Assembly: GCA_023255235.1 (NCBI GenBank)
Contig: JALRJA010000135.1
Location: 1-5,963 of the forward strand
Source: Flaviramulus sp.
GTDB lineage: Bacteria > Bacteroidota > Bacteroidia > Flavobacteriales > Flavobacteriaceae
Direction of reading: 5' to 3'
DNA: 5,963 nucleotides
In this document: positions 1 through 5,963 of the stretch, in pieces
Numbering within the stretch: the stretch's first letter is position 1
How the letters are laid out: the number at the start of each line of letters is the position of its first letter
Program-made: the position numbers and the translations under genes
The notes under the pieces: generated by a model
What the model saw: the letters and a program-made list of their open reading frames with translations, nothing else
What the model was told of the DNA's origin: nothing
Databases searched by the model: none

Positions 1-251
1 CCTAACGCTTTTAAAATAGCATAACGCTCATCTATAGTATTAATTAATTTTATATTGGCGTCTTTTTGTAAAACCATTCGCGGATGCGGAAAAAAAGTGA
101 GTATTATAGACTTTAACCCATTTGATTTACCGGCGTTAATTAAGCGTTTTATTATTTTTTGATGCCCAATATGTACGCCGTCAAAAGTGCCAATGGTAAC
201 CACAGATGGCTCGTTTGATTTATAAAGTTCAATATTTTTTGCAATATTCAA
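1..251 (-). CDS. ribF: Bifunctional riboflavin kinase/FAD synthetase, N-terminal part (runs off the left edge)
   Basis: RibF phosphorylates riboflavin to FMN and adenylylates FMN to FAD in the cytoplasm. The 83 visible codons belong to the N-terminal FAD synthetase (nucleotidyltransferase) domain. The signature TIGTFDGVHIGHQ lies at residues 19-31 and includes the HIGH nucleotide-binding motif (27-30). The family FxPHP motif is at 53-57 (FFPHP), followed by an INTIDERYAIL segment typical of the domain. The riboflavin kinase domain would lie beyond position 1. I place the start at a TTG (249-251) because the reading frame has an in-frame TAA a short way upstream and no ATG between that stop and the conserved motif, and because family members usually begin about 15-20 residues before TIGTFDG. 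The gene follows the putative lipoprotein on the same strand after 25 nt, so read-through transcription is possible. The family assignment is very secure; the exact start is less so. Confidence 0.93.
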   Translation of the reverse strand, partial: MNIAKNIELYKSNEPSVVTIGTFDGVHIGHQKIIKRLINAGKSNGLKSIILTFFPHPRMVLQKDANIKLINTIDERYAILKAL

Positions 252-267
252 AAGGCAATAATTTATA

Positions 268-275
268 CAAAATTA
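268..275 (-). promoter_or_regulatory. Possible Bacteroidota -7 element upstream of ribF
   Basis: Read on the minus strand this is TAATTTTG, an exact match to the Bacteroidota -7 consensus TAnnTTTG. It lies between the stop codon of the putative lipoprotein gene and the TTG start of ribF, about 16 nt before the start. I could not find a matching TTG/TTTG -33 element at the usual 17-23 nt spacing, and such short matches are common in AT-rich DNA. It is only a weak candidate for a separate ribF promoter with a very short leader. Confidence 0.25.
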
Positions 276-276
276 A

Positions 277-783
277 CTATTCCAAACTAAAAACATGATT
301 GATTTGGGTTATAACTTGTGGTACTTGGTCCATTTTAAAAGTAAACTTTAGTTGGTAGGTATTTTTTTTAATTTTTTTGACTGATAATTTTCCTTTCTCT
401 ATTTTATAGTAACCCGTTTGCCCTTTGCAATAACACCACCTAGCAAATATTATTTTTTGACCCTTAAAAACAGTTGTTTCAATCTCTAAGTTATTAGTAT
501 CTAGCTCAATAAAAACCTCTTCTCTATAACTGCTATCTTGAATATTGGGAGAATTGTTTCTTTTGTATTCAAATTTAAAAACATGTTTATTACCTTTTGA
601 AAAACTTGGATAAAATTTACTTAAATTGGAGTAGTTATAAGTTATTCTTTGATTTTTTAGAACTTCATAAGAACAATTACCATCTTGAGGGCAAAGTTGA
701 CTCTCTATAGCTTCTTCAGTATATTTTAATTCTTTATTTGATATACAGGTTGTTAAAATGATTAATAATAGCAAATATTTCAT
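277..783 (-). CDS. Putative lipoprotein of unknown function
   Basis: I do not recognise a characterised family. The 168-residue product starts with Met-Lys, then a short hydrophobic stretch (residues 3-10, YLLLLIIL) ending in LTTC with Cys13. This resembles a signal peptidase II lipobox, although Thr at -1 is unusual, so export as a lipoprotein is likely but not certain. The rest is hydrophilic, with alternating strands rich in Lys, Tyr and Phe that suggest a small beta-rich periplasmic or surface domain. Four cysteines remain: Cys31 and Cys37 in CPQDGNC, and Cys117 and Cys119 in RWCYCKG. They could form disulfides or a metal site. The frame is open to an earlier ATG at 847-849, giving 190 residues, but that adds 22 residues before the signal sequence; the ATG at 781-783 puts the signal at the N terminus and is preferred. 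The gene is divergent from the protease and upstream of ribF on the same strand. The coherent signal and cysteine pattern argue for a real gene. Confidence 0.75.
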   Translation of the reverse strand: MKYLLLLIILTTCISNKELKYTEEAIESQLCPQDGNCSYEVLKNQRITYNYSNLSKFYPSFSKGNKHVFKFEYKRNNSPNIQDSSYREEVFIELDTNNLEIETTVFKGQKIIFARWCYCKGQTGYYKIEKGKLSVKKIKKNTYQLKFTFKMDQVPQVITQINHVFSLE

Positions 784-815
784 TTGTTGACACGTTGCTG
801 TTTTAAGATTATTAC

Positions 816-823
816 TAAAAGTA
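816..823 (-). promoter_or_regulatory. Possible -7 element for the putative lipoprotein gene
   Basis: The minus strand reads TACTTTTA, a one-mismatch match to TAnnTTTG, located 32 nt upstream of the preferred ATG at 783. If it is real, the transcript would begin downstream of the alternative ATG at 849, which would support the shorter protein. No convincing -33 element is visible at the normal spacing, so this is tentative. Confidence 0.2.
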
Positions 824-892
824 CAATAACCATTTGGTATAGAATACATAATTTAATAAGAATTTTTAGATTTTGAACCTATTAAACAACGC

Positions 893-921
893 ATTAGCAT
901 TTTTCTTTTGGAAATGCTAAT
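893..921. repeat. Perfect 10-bp inverted repeat in the divergent intergenic region
   Basis: The arms ATTAGCATTT (893-902) and AAATGCTAAT (912-921) are exact reverse complements separated by a 9-nt loop (903-911, ttcttttgg). The repeat lies in the 180-nt gap between the divergent lipoprotein and protease genes, where no transcript is expected to end. A dyad operator or an RNA hairpin in a leader is therefore more plausible than a terminator, although three T residues follow on the plus strand. The rest of the 784-963 gap shows only the candidate promoter elements. Confidence 0.6.
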
Positions 922-938
922 TTTACACAGTACATTAG
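906..938 (+). promoter_or_regulatory. Candidate promoter of the protease gene
   Basis: TTTTG at 906-910 is followed after 20 nt by TACATTAG at 931-938, which differs from TAnnTTTG at one position. This matches the Bacteroidota -33/-7 layout and spacing. Transcription would begin roughly in the mid 940s, leaving a leader of about 20 nt before the ATG at 964. The -33 element lies in the loop of the inverted repeat and the right arm occupies the spacer, so a protein bound to the repeat would block this promoter. A second -7-like string, TAATTTTA (918-925), lacks a partner at the right distance. The assignment rests on short motifs only. Confidence 0.4.
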
Positions 939-963
939 AGGGTCTAAAACAAATTTTACTATC

Positions 964-3708
964 ATGACCAGCTTGCCCTTTAAAACTTTTGCTTTACAGT
1001 TGACATTTTTTTTATTATGTTTTGGGCTATTTGCTCAAAATAAAAACAATTTATGGACAAAAACCACCCAACAAAAAGCTATAAGAGGCAAAGTGCTTGA
1101 AAGAAAGTCACAACCAAATAAAAGCCATTTCTATCAATTAGATATAGAGGCTTTAAAAACCCAATTAAAAAATGTTCCTATTAGGACTAAAAGCAACAAA
1201 CAATCTAAGGTGTTAGTTGATTTTCCTTTGGCAAACGGCACATTTGAAACATTTAGGGTTTTAGAAGCACCTATTTTACACCCAACTCTACAAGCTGCTA
1301 TGCCCCATTCAAGAACGTTTATTGGGCAAAGTATAACAAACGCCAGAAAGAAAATTAGATTTAGCATCACATCGCGTGGTTTGAATACCATGTTGCAATC
1401 ACCAAACGACGGTATAGAATTTATAGACCCCGTTAGTTTTGGTGGAACTAATTATACCGTTTATAAGAAAAAAGATTTGCCTGCTTTAAAAGAAGCGTTT
1501 GTTTGTGAGTTTAAAGAGCAAAATGGTTTAACCAAAAAAACTACTTCTGGTACTCAATCACAAAGAAATGCTAATGATGGTGTTTTGAGAACCTATAGGT
1601 TGGCAATTGCATCTACTATTGAATATTCTGAGTTTCATTGGAATGCGGCAGGGCTAACCGCAGCCGATACAGAAGCTGCTAAAAAAAATGCTGTTATGGA
1701 CGCCATGATAGTAACCATGAACAGAGTAAATGGCGTGTTTGAAAATGAGCTATCACTCACCATGCAATTTATACCAAATAACCAAGATATCATTTTTATA
1801 GATTCAGATAATTTCAGCAACAACGATACCAATGCTTTAATAAATGAGAGTCAAAATGTGATTAATACAACTATTGGCAGTGCAAACTATGATATAGGGC
1901 ATACATTTAGCACCGGAGCAGGTGGTAGAGCAGCAACTCCTTCAGTTTGTGCAAATAATACTAAAGCTATGGGCGTAACAGGTACATCATCTCCAGTTGG
2001 CGACTCATATGATATTGATTTTGTGTCTCACGAAATAGGGCATCAGTTTGGTGCACCCCATACTTTTAATGGAGACACTGGAAGTTGCTCTGGTAACAGA
2101 ACCTCTTCAAATGCTTACGAGCCAGGTAGTGGTAGCACTATTATGGCTTATGCGGGTATTTGTGACCCTCAAAATGTGCAAACAAATAGTGATGTTTATT
2201 TTCACCAAAAAAGTCTGCAAGTAATGTGGAGTTATATATCTGCTGGCTCAGGCGGTTCTTGCGCAGCTCAAACCAACACCAATAATAGTGCTCCAACTGC
2301 AGAAGCAGGCAGTAATTATACCATTCCTATTTCTACACCTTATAAACTAACAGGCTCATCTACAGATGCCGATGGCACTGGTACACACACATATACCTGG
2401 GAACAATATGATTTAGGAGCTAGTGGTTTGCCTAGTGAGACATTAGCAACAGGACCATTAGTGCGTTCTTATATGGGCACTGGCAACCCTGCTCGTTATA
2501 TTCCTAATTTAGCAGACCTAGCTAATAGTAACGGTTCAACTAATTGGGAAAAATTGGTTTCAATAGGTAGGGCTATTAATTTTCAACTAACGGTTAGGGA
2601 TAATGACATGAGAGGTGGTCAAACAGCGACAGATAATATGAGAGTAACTACCACAACTGCAGCAGGTCCGTTTTTAGTTACCTCTCAAAACACATCAAAT
2701 ATATCATGGACTCAAGGAACTACAGAAACTATTACTTGGAATGTTGCCGGAACAACAGCAAATGGTATAAATACGGCAACCGTTAATATCTTATTATCTA
2801 CAGACGGTGGTTTAAATTATGATACGGTTTTGGCTAATAATGTGCCAAATAATGGCATGCATGATATAACAGTACCTAATGAATTAGCCACTCATTGTAG
2901 AGTGATGGTAGAGGCTTCAAACAATATTTTCTTTGCTATAAATAGCACGCCTTTTTCTATTGGTTATACTGTTTCTAACTCTTGTATAGAATACACTTCT
3001 ACAGATTCTAGTTTACCCATAACTATAGACGATAATGGCGATGCTTATACCAATACATCTTTTATTAATGTGCCTAGTTCTGTAACGATATCTGATATTA
3101 AATTAACTGTAAATATAACACACCCATATCCGGGTGATATTTTATTAGGATTACAAAGCCCTAGTGGCACTTTAAATAATATACTTGAGCCATATAGCCC
3201 ATGCCATAATGAAGACTCTAATATTATTGTAACTTTTGATGATGCTGGTGTTCCTTTTAGCTGTAGCACAACTGGAGATAATATAAGCATGCAATCGCCT
3301 ATTTCGTCTCTTAGAAACTGGAATGGTGAAAACGCATTAGGTAATTGGTTTTTGGGTTTAGGCGATTTTGGCGACCAAGATATTGGCACATTACATAGTT
3401 GGTCTATTACAGTTTGTGGTTTTGTATTTAGTCTTTTGGATGTTAATTCTAATGAATTGCAAGGCTTTGAGGTTTACCCCAACCCTAATAAAGGGGCGTT
3501 TACAGTTAAATTAAATAATGGTTTATCAAAAAAAGTAGAGGTTATGGTTTCCGATTTGCTTGGTCGAGCTATTTATAAAGAAGCCTTTAACAGCCCTGAT
3601 GGCAATTTTAATGAACACATAACTTTAAACAACATGCCCTCTGGTATTTATATTTTGAATGTTACTGATGGTTTAAAAAAATCTACTAAAAAAATAATTG
3701 TAGAATAG
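964..3708 (+). CDS. Secreted reprolysin-like zinc metalloprotease with P-domain and type IX secretion sorting domain
   Basis: This is a 914-residue exported endopeptidase of the metzincin group. Residues 1-24 form a Sec signal peptide with likely cleavage near LFA/Q. Residues 25 to about 205 are a prodomain with a single cysteine (Cys181). The catalytic domain (about 206-435) has the zinc site HEIGHQFGAPH at 356-366, with His356, His360 and His366 as ligands and Glu357 as general base, plus the Met-turn STIMAYAG with Met394. Cys329, Cys375, Cys400 and Cys433 could form two disulfides. Then come a PKD-like domain (about 443-565), an Ig-like domain (about 570-668), and a proprotein-convertase P-domain (about 674-818, with HPYPGDILLGLQSP and GNWFLGLGD). 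The Por/type IX sorting domain (about 835-914) has YPNPNKG at 838-844 and ends in KKIIVE. The enzyme should cross the inner membrane by Sec and the outer membrane by the type IX machinery, losing its tail on secretion. Its substrate is not evident; nutrient-protein breakdown is a guess. The start is fixed by the signal peptide. All key catalytic residues are present, so it is probably active. Confidence 0.95.
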   Translation: MTSLPFKTFALQLTFFLLCFGLFAQNKNNLWTKTTQQKAIRGKVLERKSQPNKSHFYQLDIEALKTQLKNVPIRTKSNKQSKVLVDFPLANGTFETFRVLEAPILHPTLQAAMPHSRTFIGQSITNARKKIRFSITSRGLNTMLQSPNDGIEFIDPVSFGGTNYTVYKKKDLPALKEAFVCEFKEQNGLTKKTTSGTQSQRNANDGVLRTYRLAIASTIEYSEFHWNAAGLTAADTEAAKKNAVMDAMIVTMNRVNGVFENELSLTMQFIPNNQDIIFIDSDNFSNNDTNALINESQNVINTTIGSANYDIGHTFSTGAGGRAATPSVCANNTKAMGVTGTSSPVGDSYDIDFVSHEIGHQFGAPHTFNGDTGSCSGNRTSSNAYEPGSGSTIMAYAGICDPQNVQTNSDVYFHQKSLQVMWSYISAGSGGSCAAQTNTNNSAPTAEAGSNYTIPISTPYKLTGSSTDADGTGTHTYTWEQYDLGASGLPSETLATGPLVRSYMGTGNPARYIPNLADLANSNGSTNWEKLVSIGRAINFQLTVRDNDMRGGQTATDNMRVTTTTAAGPFLVTSQNTSNISWTQGTTETITWNVAGTTANGINTATVNILLSTDGGLNYDTVLANNVPNNGMHDITVPNELATHCRVMVEASNNIFFAINSTPFSIGYTVSNSCIEYTSTDSSLPITIDDNGDAYTNTSFINVPSSVTISDIKLTVNITHPYPGDILLGLQSPSGTLNNILEPYSPCHNEDSNIIVTFDDAGVPFSCSTTGDNISMQSPISSLRNWNGENALGNWFLGLGDFGDQDIGTLHSWSITVCGFVFSLLDVNSNELQGFEVYPNPNKGAFTVKLNNGLSKKVEVMVSDLLGRAIYKEAFNSPDGNFNEHITLNNMPSGIYILNVTDGLKKSTKKIIVE

Positions 3709-3732
3709 TTGTTTTAATTTGAGGCAGTGTGT

Positions 3733-4299
3733 TTATTTTCCATTAAAAACAGTCATGGTGTTGTTAACCCCTGCTAGCACAAAAGATTGTACTAATTCTA
3801 CTGCTTTTTCTAAGCGTTCTTCTAGTTGTATTTTTTCGTCATTAGTCCATTCACCTAAAACATAATCTGTTTGTTTTCCTTTAGAAAAAACAGCACCTAT
3901 ACCAAATCTAAACCGGTTATATTTTGTGGTGTTTAATTTTTCTTGAATATCCTTTAAGCCATTATGCCCGCCATGAGTTCCTTTGGTTTTTAATCTAAGG
4001 CTTCCAAAAGGTAAGTTTAAGTCATCTGTAATAATGAGTGTGTTTTCAATAGGTATGTTTTCTTTTGTTTGCCAAAAAGCTACCGCCTTGCCGCTTAAAT
4101 TCATGTAGGTATTTGGTTTTAAAAAAATCATTGTTCTGCCTTTTAATTTGAAAGTGCTAATATCTCCTAACTTTTGTGTTTGAAAAATGAATCCTTCTTT
4201 TTTTGCAAAAAAATCTAAAACCTTAAATCCAATATTGTGTCGTGTGTTTTCATACGCTTCTCCTATATTTCCTAAGCCTACTATTAAATATTTTTTCAT
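3733..4299 (-). CDS. pth: Peptidyl-tRNA hydrolase
   Basis: Pth cleaves the ester bond of peptidyl-tRNAs released from stalled ribosomes, returning free tRNA to translation in the cytoplasm. The 188-residue length is typical of the bacterial Pth family. Key positions are intact: Asn11 and catalytic His21 in GLGNIGEAYENTRHNIG, Asn67 in NTYMNLSGKAV, Asp93 in DDLNLP, and Asn113 in THGGHNGLKDI. A FRFGIG segment follows, as in other members. I chose the ATG at 4297-4299 because MKKYLIVGLGN is the standard N terminus. The frame stays open for another 111 codons upstream, but that stretch is Lys/Gln-rich, crosses a terminator and overlaps rplY in a different frame, so it is not part of the protein. 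The gene lies downstream of prs and rplY but is separated from rplY by a strong terminator, so it probably relies partly on read-through or on its own promoter. It converges with the protease gene. Confidence 0.96.
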   Translation of the reverse strand: MKKYLIVGLGNIGEAYENTRHNIGFKVLDFFAKKEGFIFQTQKLGDISTFKLKGRTMIFLKPNTYMNLSGKAVAFWQTKENIPIENTLIITDDLNLPFGSLRLKTKGTHGGHNGLKDIQEKLNTTKYNRFRFGIGAVFSKGKQTDYVLGEWTNDEKIQLEERLEKAVELVQSFVLAGVNNTMTVFNGK

Positions 4300-4382
4300 A
4301 AGATTTTGCTCTTCTTTGTGCTTTTTATCCTTAAATAAACTACTTAAAAATTGCCACATTAACATATTAGTTTTTGTAAAAA

Positions 4383-4417
4383 TAAAAAAAGCATCCTGAA
4401 TAATACAGAATGCTTTT
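4383..4417 (-). terminator. Rho-independent terminator after rplY
   Basis: On the minus strand, AAAAGCATTCTG (from 4417 to 4406) pairs with CAGGATGCTTTT (4398 to 4387). This gives a 12-bp stem with one G-U pair and a 7-nt loop, followed at once by a run of T residues that extends the T-rich arm (to about 4384). It begins 21 nt after the rplY stop codon and should end most prs-rplY transcription before pth. The plus strand lacks an equally good T tract after the hairpin. Confidence 0.85.
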
Positions 4418-4438
4418 AATATTAAACTTAGGTTTTGT

Positions 4439-5113
4439 TTATTCTTGTGCTGGTGCTTCTGCATCTGTGGTAGCTGGTGCTGCTGTTTCAGCATTGGCTT
4501 GTGTTGCTTCAGTTCCTTCTGCTTCTGCTCCTTCTTCTTCGTCTTCGTCTTCTTGATCAAGAATTGCCGTTCTAGCCGTTTTAATTTGACATACAACCGT
4601 ATTATCTGAATGTAAAAAGGTGTATTTATCATTTGCTAAATCACCTACATAAACTTTATCTCCAATTTTTAGCGGTGTAATATCAATTTCAATAAAATCT
4701 GGTAGATTTATTGGTAAGGTTTTAACGCGTAGTTTTCTATTATTCCTTCTTAAAACACCTCCATTTTTAACACCTTTTGAGTTTCCAATAAGATTTACAG
4801 GAATATTTAATGCTATTTCTTTATCTTCAAACAATTGATAGAAGTCTATGTGTAAAATTCTATCTGTTACAGGGTGAAATTGAATGTCTTGAAGCACCGC
4901 ATTAAAGGTTTCTCCGTTATCTAAAGCAATCACAACTGTATGCGCATTGGGCGTGTATACTAGTTTAGAAAAAGCTAATTCTTCTGCTGAGAAATGAACT
5001 GGCTTATCTCCTCCGTATAATACGCAAGGAACCTGACCAGCATTACGTAAGGCTTTTGTTGCTTTTTTGCCTACGATTTCTCTTTGAGATCCGTTGATTG
5101 TAATTGATTTCAT
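4439..5113 (-). CDS. rplY: 50S ribosomal protein L25/general stress protein Ctc (TL5 type)
   Basis: This is a ribosomal protein of the L25/TL5/CTC family, which binds 5S rRNA in the large subunit. The 224-residue product has the N-terminal L25 domain at about 1-92 ([14 protein letters not shown] near 28-41, and [19 protein letters not shown] near 76-94, the usual end of the domain). The C-terminal TL5-type beta domain covers about 97-180 ([17 protein letters not shown] and LPDFIEIDI). From about 187 the chain ends in a low-complexity acidic tail ([13 protein letters not shown] followed by Ala/Thr/Glu-rich sequence), probably disordered and solvent exposed. The start ATG (5111-5113) is preceded by the A-rich leader usual in this phylum, with A at -3, and gives the expected N terminus. 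It follows prs after 42 nt without a visible terminator, suggesting co-transcription. Members in other bacteria are stress-inducible; nothing here shows that directly. Confidence 0.95.
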   Translation of the reverse strand: MKSITINGSQREIVGKKATKALRNAGQVPCVLYGGDKPVHFSAEELAFSKLVYTPNAHTVVIALDNGETFNAVLQDIQFHPVTDRILHIDFYQLFEDKEIALNIPVNLIGNSKGVKNGGVLRRNNRKLRVKTLPINLPDFIEIDITPLKIGDKVYVGDLANDKYTFLHSDNTVVCQIKTARTAILDQEDEDEEEGAEAEGTEATQANAETAAPATTDAEAPAQE

Positions 5114-5155
5114 TTTTGTTTATATAAATTAATTAATGTTTCGTTTTTGGTATAA

Positions 5156-5963
5156 TTACATAACAAACTTAGAGCTAATAGACTGGTTGTTATGAACTTT
5201 GTCCATAACTTCAGCAAACAAATCTGCACAAGTTAAAACCTTAATTTTATCGCTTAGGTTTTTAACCGGAATAGAATCGGTTACTATTAATTCTTCTAGT
5301 TTTGATTTATTTAGTTTTTCATAAGCATTACCAGACAAAATGGGGTGTGTACAAATAGCTCTAACACTTTGTGCTCCACGTTCCATCATTAAATCGGCTG
5401 CTTTTGTTAGGGTTCCAGCTGTATCAACCATATCATCTACCAACACCACATTTTTACCAGTAACATCACCTATAAGTTCCATGTGAGAAATTACATTGGC
5501 TTTTGCTCGTTGTTTATAGCAAATTACCACATCACTTTCTAGAGCTTTAGAATAGGCGTAGGCTCTTTTTGAGCCTCCCATATCTGGGGAAGCTATGGTT
5601 AGGTTATTTAAATTTAAACTTTTTAAATAGGGCAAAAATATGGTTGATGCAAACAAATGATCTACAGGTTTTTCAAAAAATCCTTGAATTTGATCTGCAT
5701 GCAAATCCATAGTTATAATACGAGTTGCGCCAGCAGCTTCAAGCATTTTGGCTACAAGTTTTGCCGCTATTGGCACTCGTGGTTTATCTTTTCTGTCTTG
5801 CCTTGCCCAGCCAAAATAAGGTAAAACAGCCGTAATATGCCTAGCCGAAGCTCGTTTTGCAGCATCTATCATTAGCAGCATTTCCATTAAGTTTTCAGGA
5901 CCAGGATTGGTTGAACCTATTATAAATATTCTAGTGCCTCTTATAGACTCTTCATATGATGGC
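5156..5963 (-). CDS. prs: Ribose-phosphate pyrophosphokinase (PRPP synthetase), 5' end beyond the window
   Basis: Prs transfers pyrophosphate from ATP to ribose 5-phosphate to make PRPP, the precursor for purines, pyrimidines, NAD, histidine and tryptophan. The visible part is 268 residues; compared with the usual length of about 315, roughly 45 N-terminal residues are missing. The frame continues without a stop from the internal ATG at 5887 to the right edge, and the extra residues (RGTRIFIIGSTNPGPENLMEM) match the family, so 5887 is not the start. Visible motifs, numbered from the right edge, are the ATP-binding flexible loop ARQDRKDKPRVP (53-64), DLHADQIQGFF (86-96), the catalytic lysine and arginine in YKQRAKANV (around 150-152), and the PRPP/ribose-phosphate loop DDMVDTAGT (176-184). 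The C terminus SISSKFVM is typical of Bacteroidota enzymes. No damage is seen. Confidence 0.97.
   Translation of the reverse strand, partial: PSYEESIRGTRIFIIGSTNPGPENLMEMLLMIDAAKRASARHITAVLPYFGWARQDRKDKPRVPIAAKLVAKMLEAAGATRIITMDLHADQIQGFFEKPVDHLFASTIFLPYLKSLNLNNLTIASPDMGGSKRAYAYSKALESDVVICYKQRAKANVISHMELIGDVTGKNVVLVDDMVDTAGTLTKAADLMMERGAQSVRAICTHPILSGNAYEKLNKSKLEELIVTDSIPVKNLSDKIKVLTCADLFAEVMDKVHNNQSISSKFVM

Noticed and set aside
893..924. Inverted repeat read as a rho-independent terminator
   Set aside because: The genes on either side diverge from this region, the stem has only two G-C pairs and only a short T run follows, so termination has no evident purpose here.
1134..1391. Minus-strand open frame inside the protease prodomain
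   Set aside because: It is a shadow of a well-supported coding frame, with no signal, motif or independent context.
1635..1832. Minus-strand open frame with a hydrophobic look inside the protease catalytic region
   Set aside because: It lies fully within the protease coding sequence; hydrophobicity follows from reading the opposite strand and there is no other support.
3045..3389. Minus-strand open frame of 114 codons opposite the P-domain
   Set aside because: It is antisense to a conserved domain with no recognisable protein features, so a chance open frame is the simplest explanation.
4187..4399. Plus-strand open frame of 70 codons opposite the start of pth
   Set aside because: It is antisense to a secure gene, Phe/Lys-rich because of local A/T runs, and shows no recognisable motif.
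4300..4632. Open extension of the pth frame giving a 299-residue protein with a Lys/Gln/His-rich N-terminal part
   Set aside because: The extension overlaps rplY in another frame, its biased composition comes from the repetitive acidic-tail codons of rplY, it spans the terminator, and Pth proteins start at MKKYLIVGLGN.
5885..5887. ATG used as the start of prs
   Set aside because: The frame continues without a stop to the right edge and the upstream residues match conserved PRPP synthetase sequence, so the true start is outside the window.

Overview
The window is AT-rich DNA from a member of the Bacteroidota, most likely a Flavobacteriaceae species. The main signs are a secreted protease with a C-terminal type IX secretion (Por) sorting domain, a long TL5/CTC-type ribosomal protein L25 with an acidic tail, promoter-like elements resembling the Bacteroidota TTTG / TAnnTTTG consensus, and start codons without clear Shine-Dalgarno sequences. 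No mobile element, CRISPR array, tRNA or rRNA is visible.

Right part (about 3733-5963, all on the minus strand): a housekeeping block read right to left. It holds prs (PRPP synthetase, 5' end beyond the window), rplY/ctc (ribosomal protein L25) and pth (peptidyl-tRNA hydrolase). The prs-rplY gap is 42 nt and contains no terminator-like hairpin. A strong rho-independent terminator lies between rplY and pth. The block joins nucleotide precursor supply to ribosome assembly and peptidyl-tRNA recycling.

Middle (964-3708, plus strand): one large gene for a 914-residue exported metzincin zinc protease. Its order is signal peptide, prodomain, reprolysin-like catalytic domain, PKD-like domain, Ig-like domain, proprotein-convertase P-domain and type IX sorting domain. 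It converges on pth with only 24 nt between the stop codons.

Left part (1-783, minus strand): a small, cysteine-containing putative lipoprotein of unknown function, then the N-terminal part of ribF (riboflavin kinase/FAD synthetase), which appears to start at TTG. The lipoprotein and the protease are divergent. Their 180-nt intergenic region carries a perfect 10-bp inverted repeat that overlaps the best candidate promoter of the protease.

I see no clearly new multi-gene system. The points most worth following are the palindrome/promoter arrangement, a lone prodomain cysteine that could be a cysteine switch, and the unassigned lipoprotein beside the protease.
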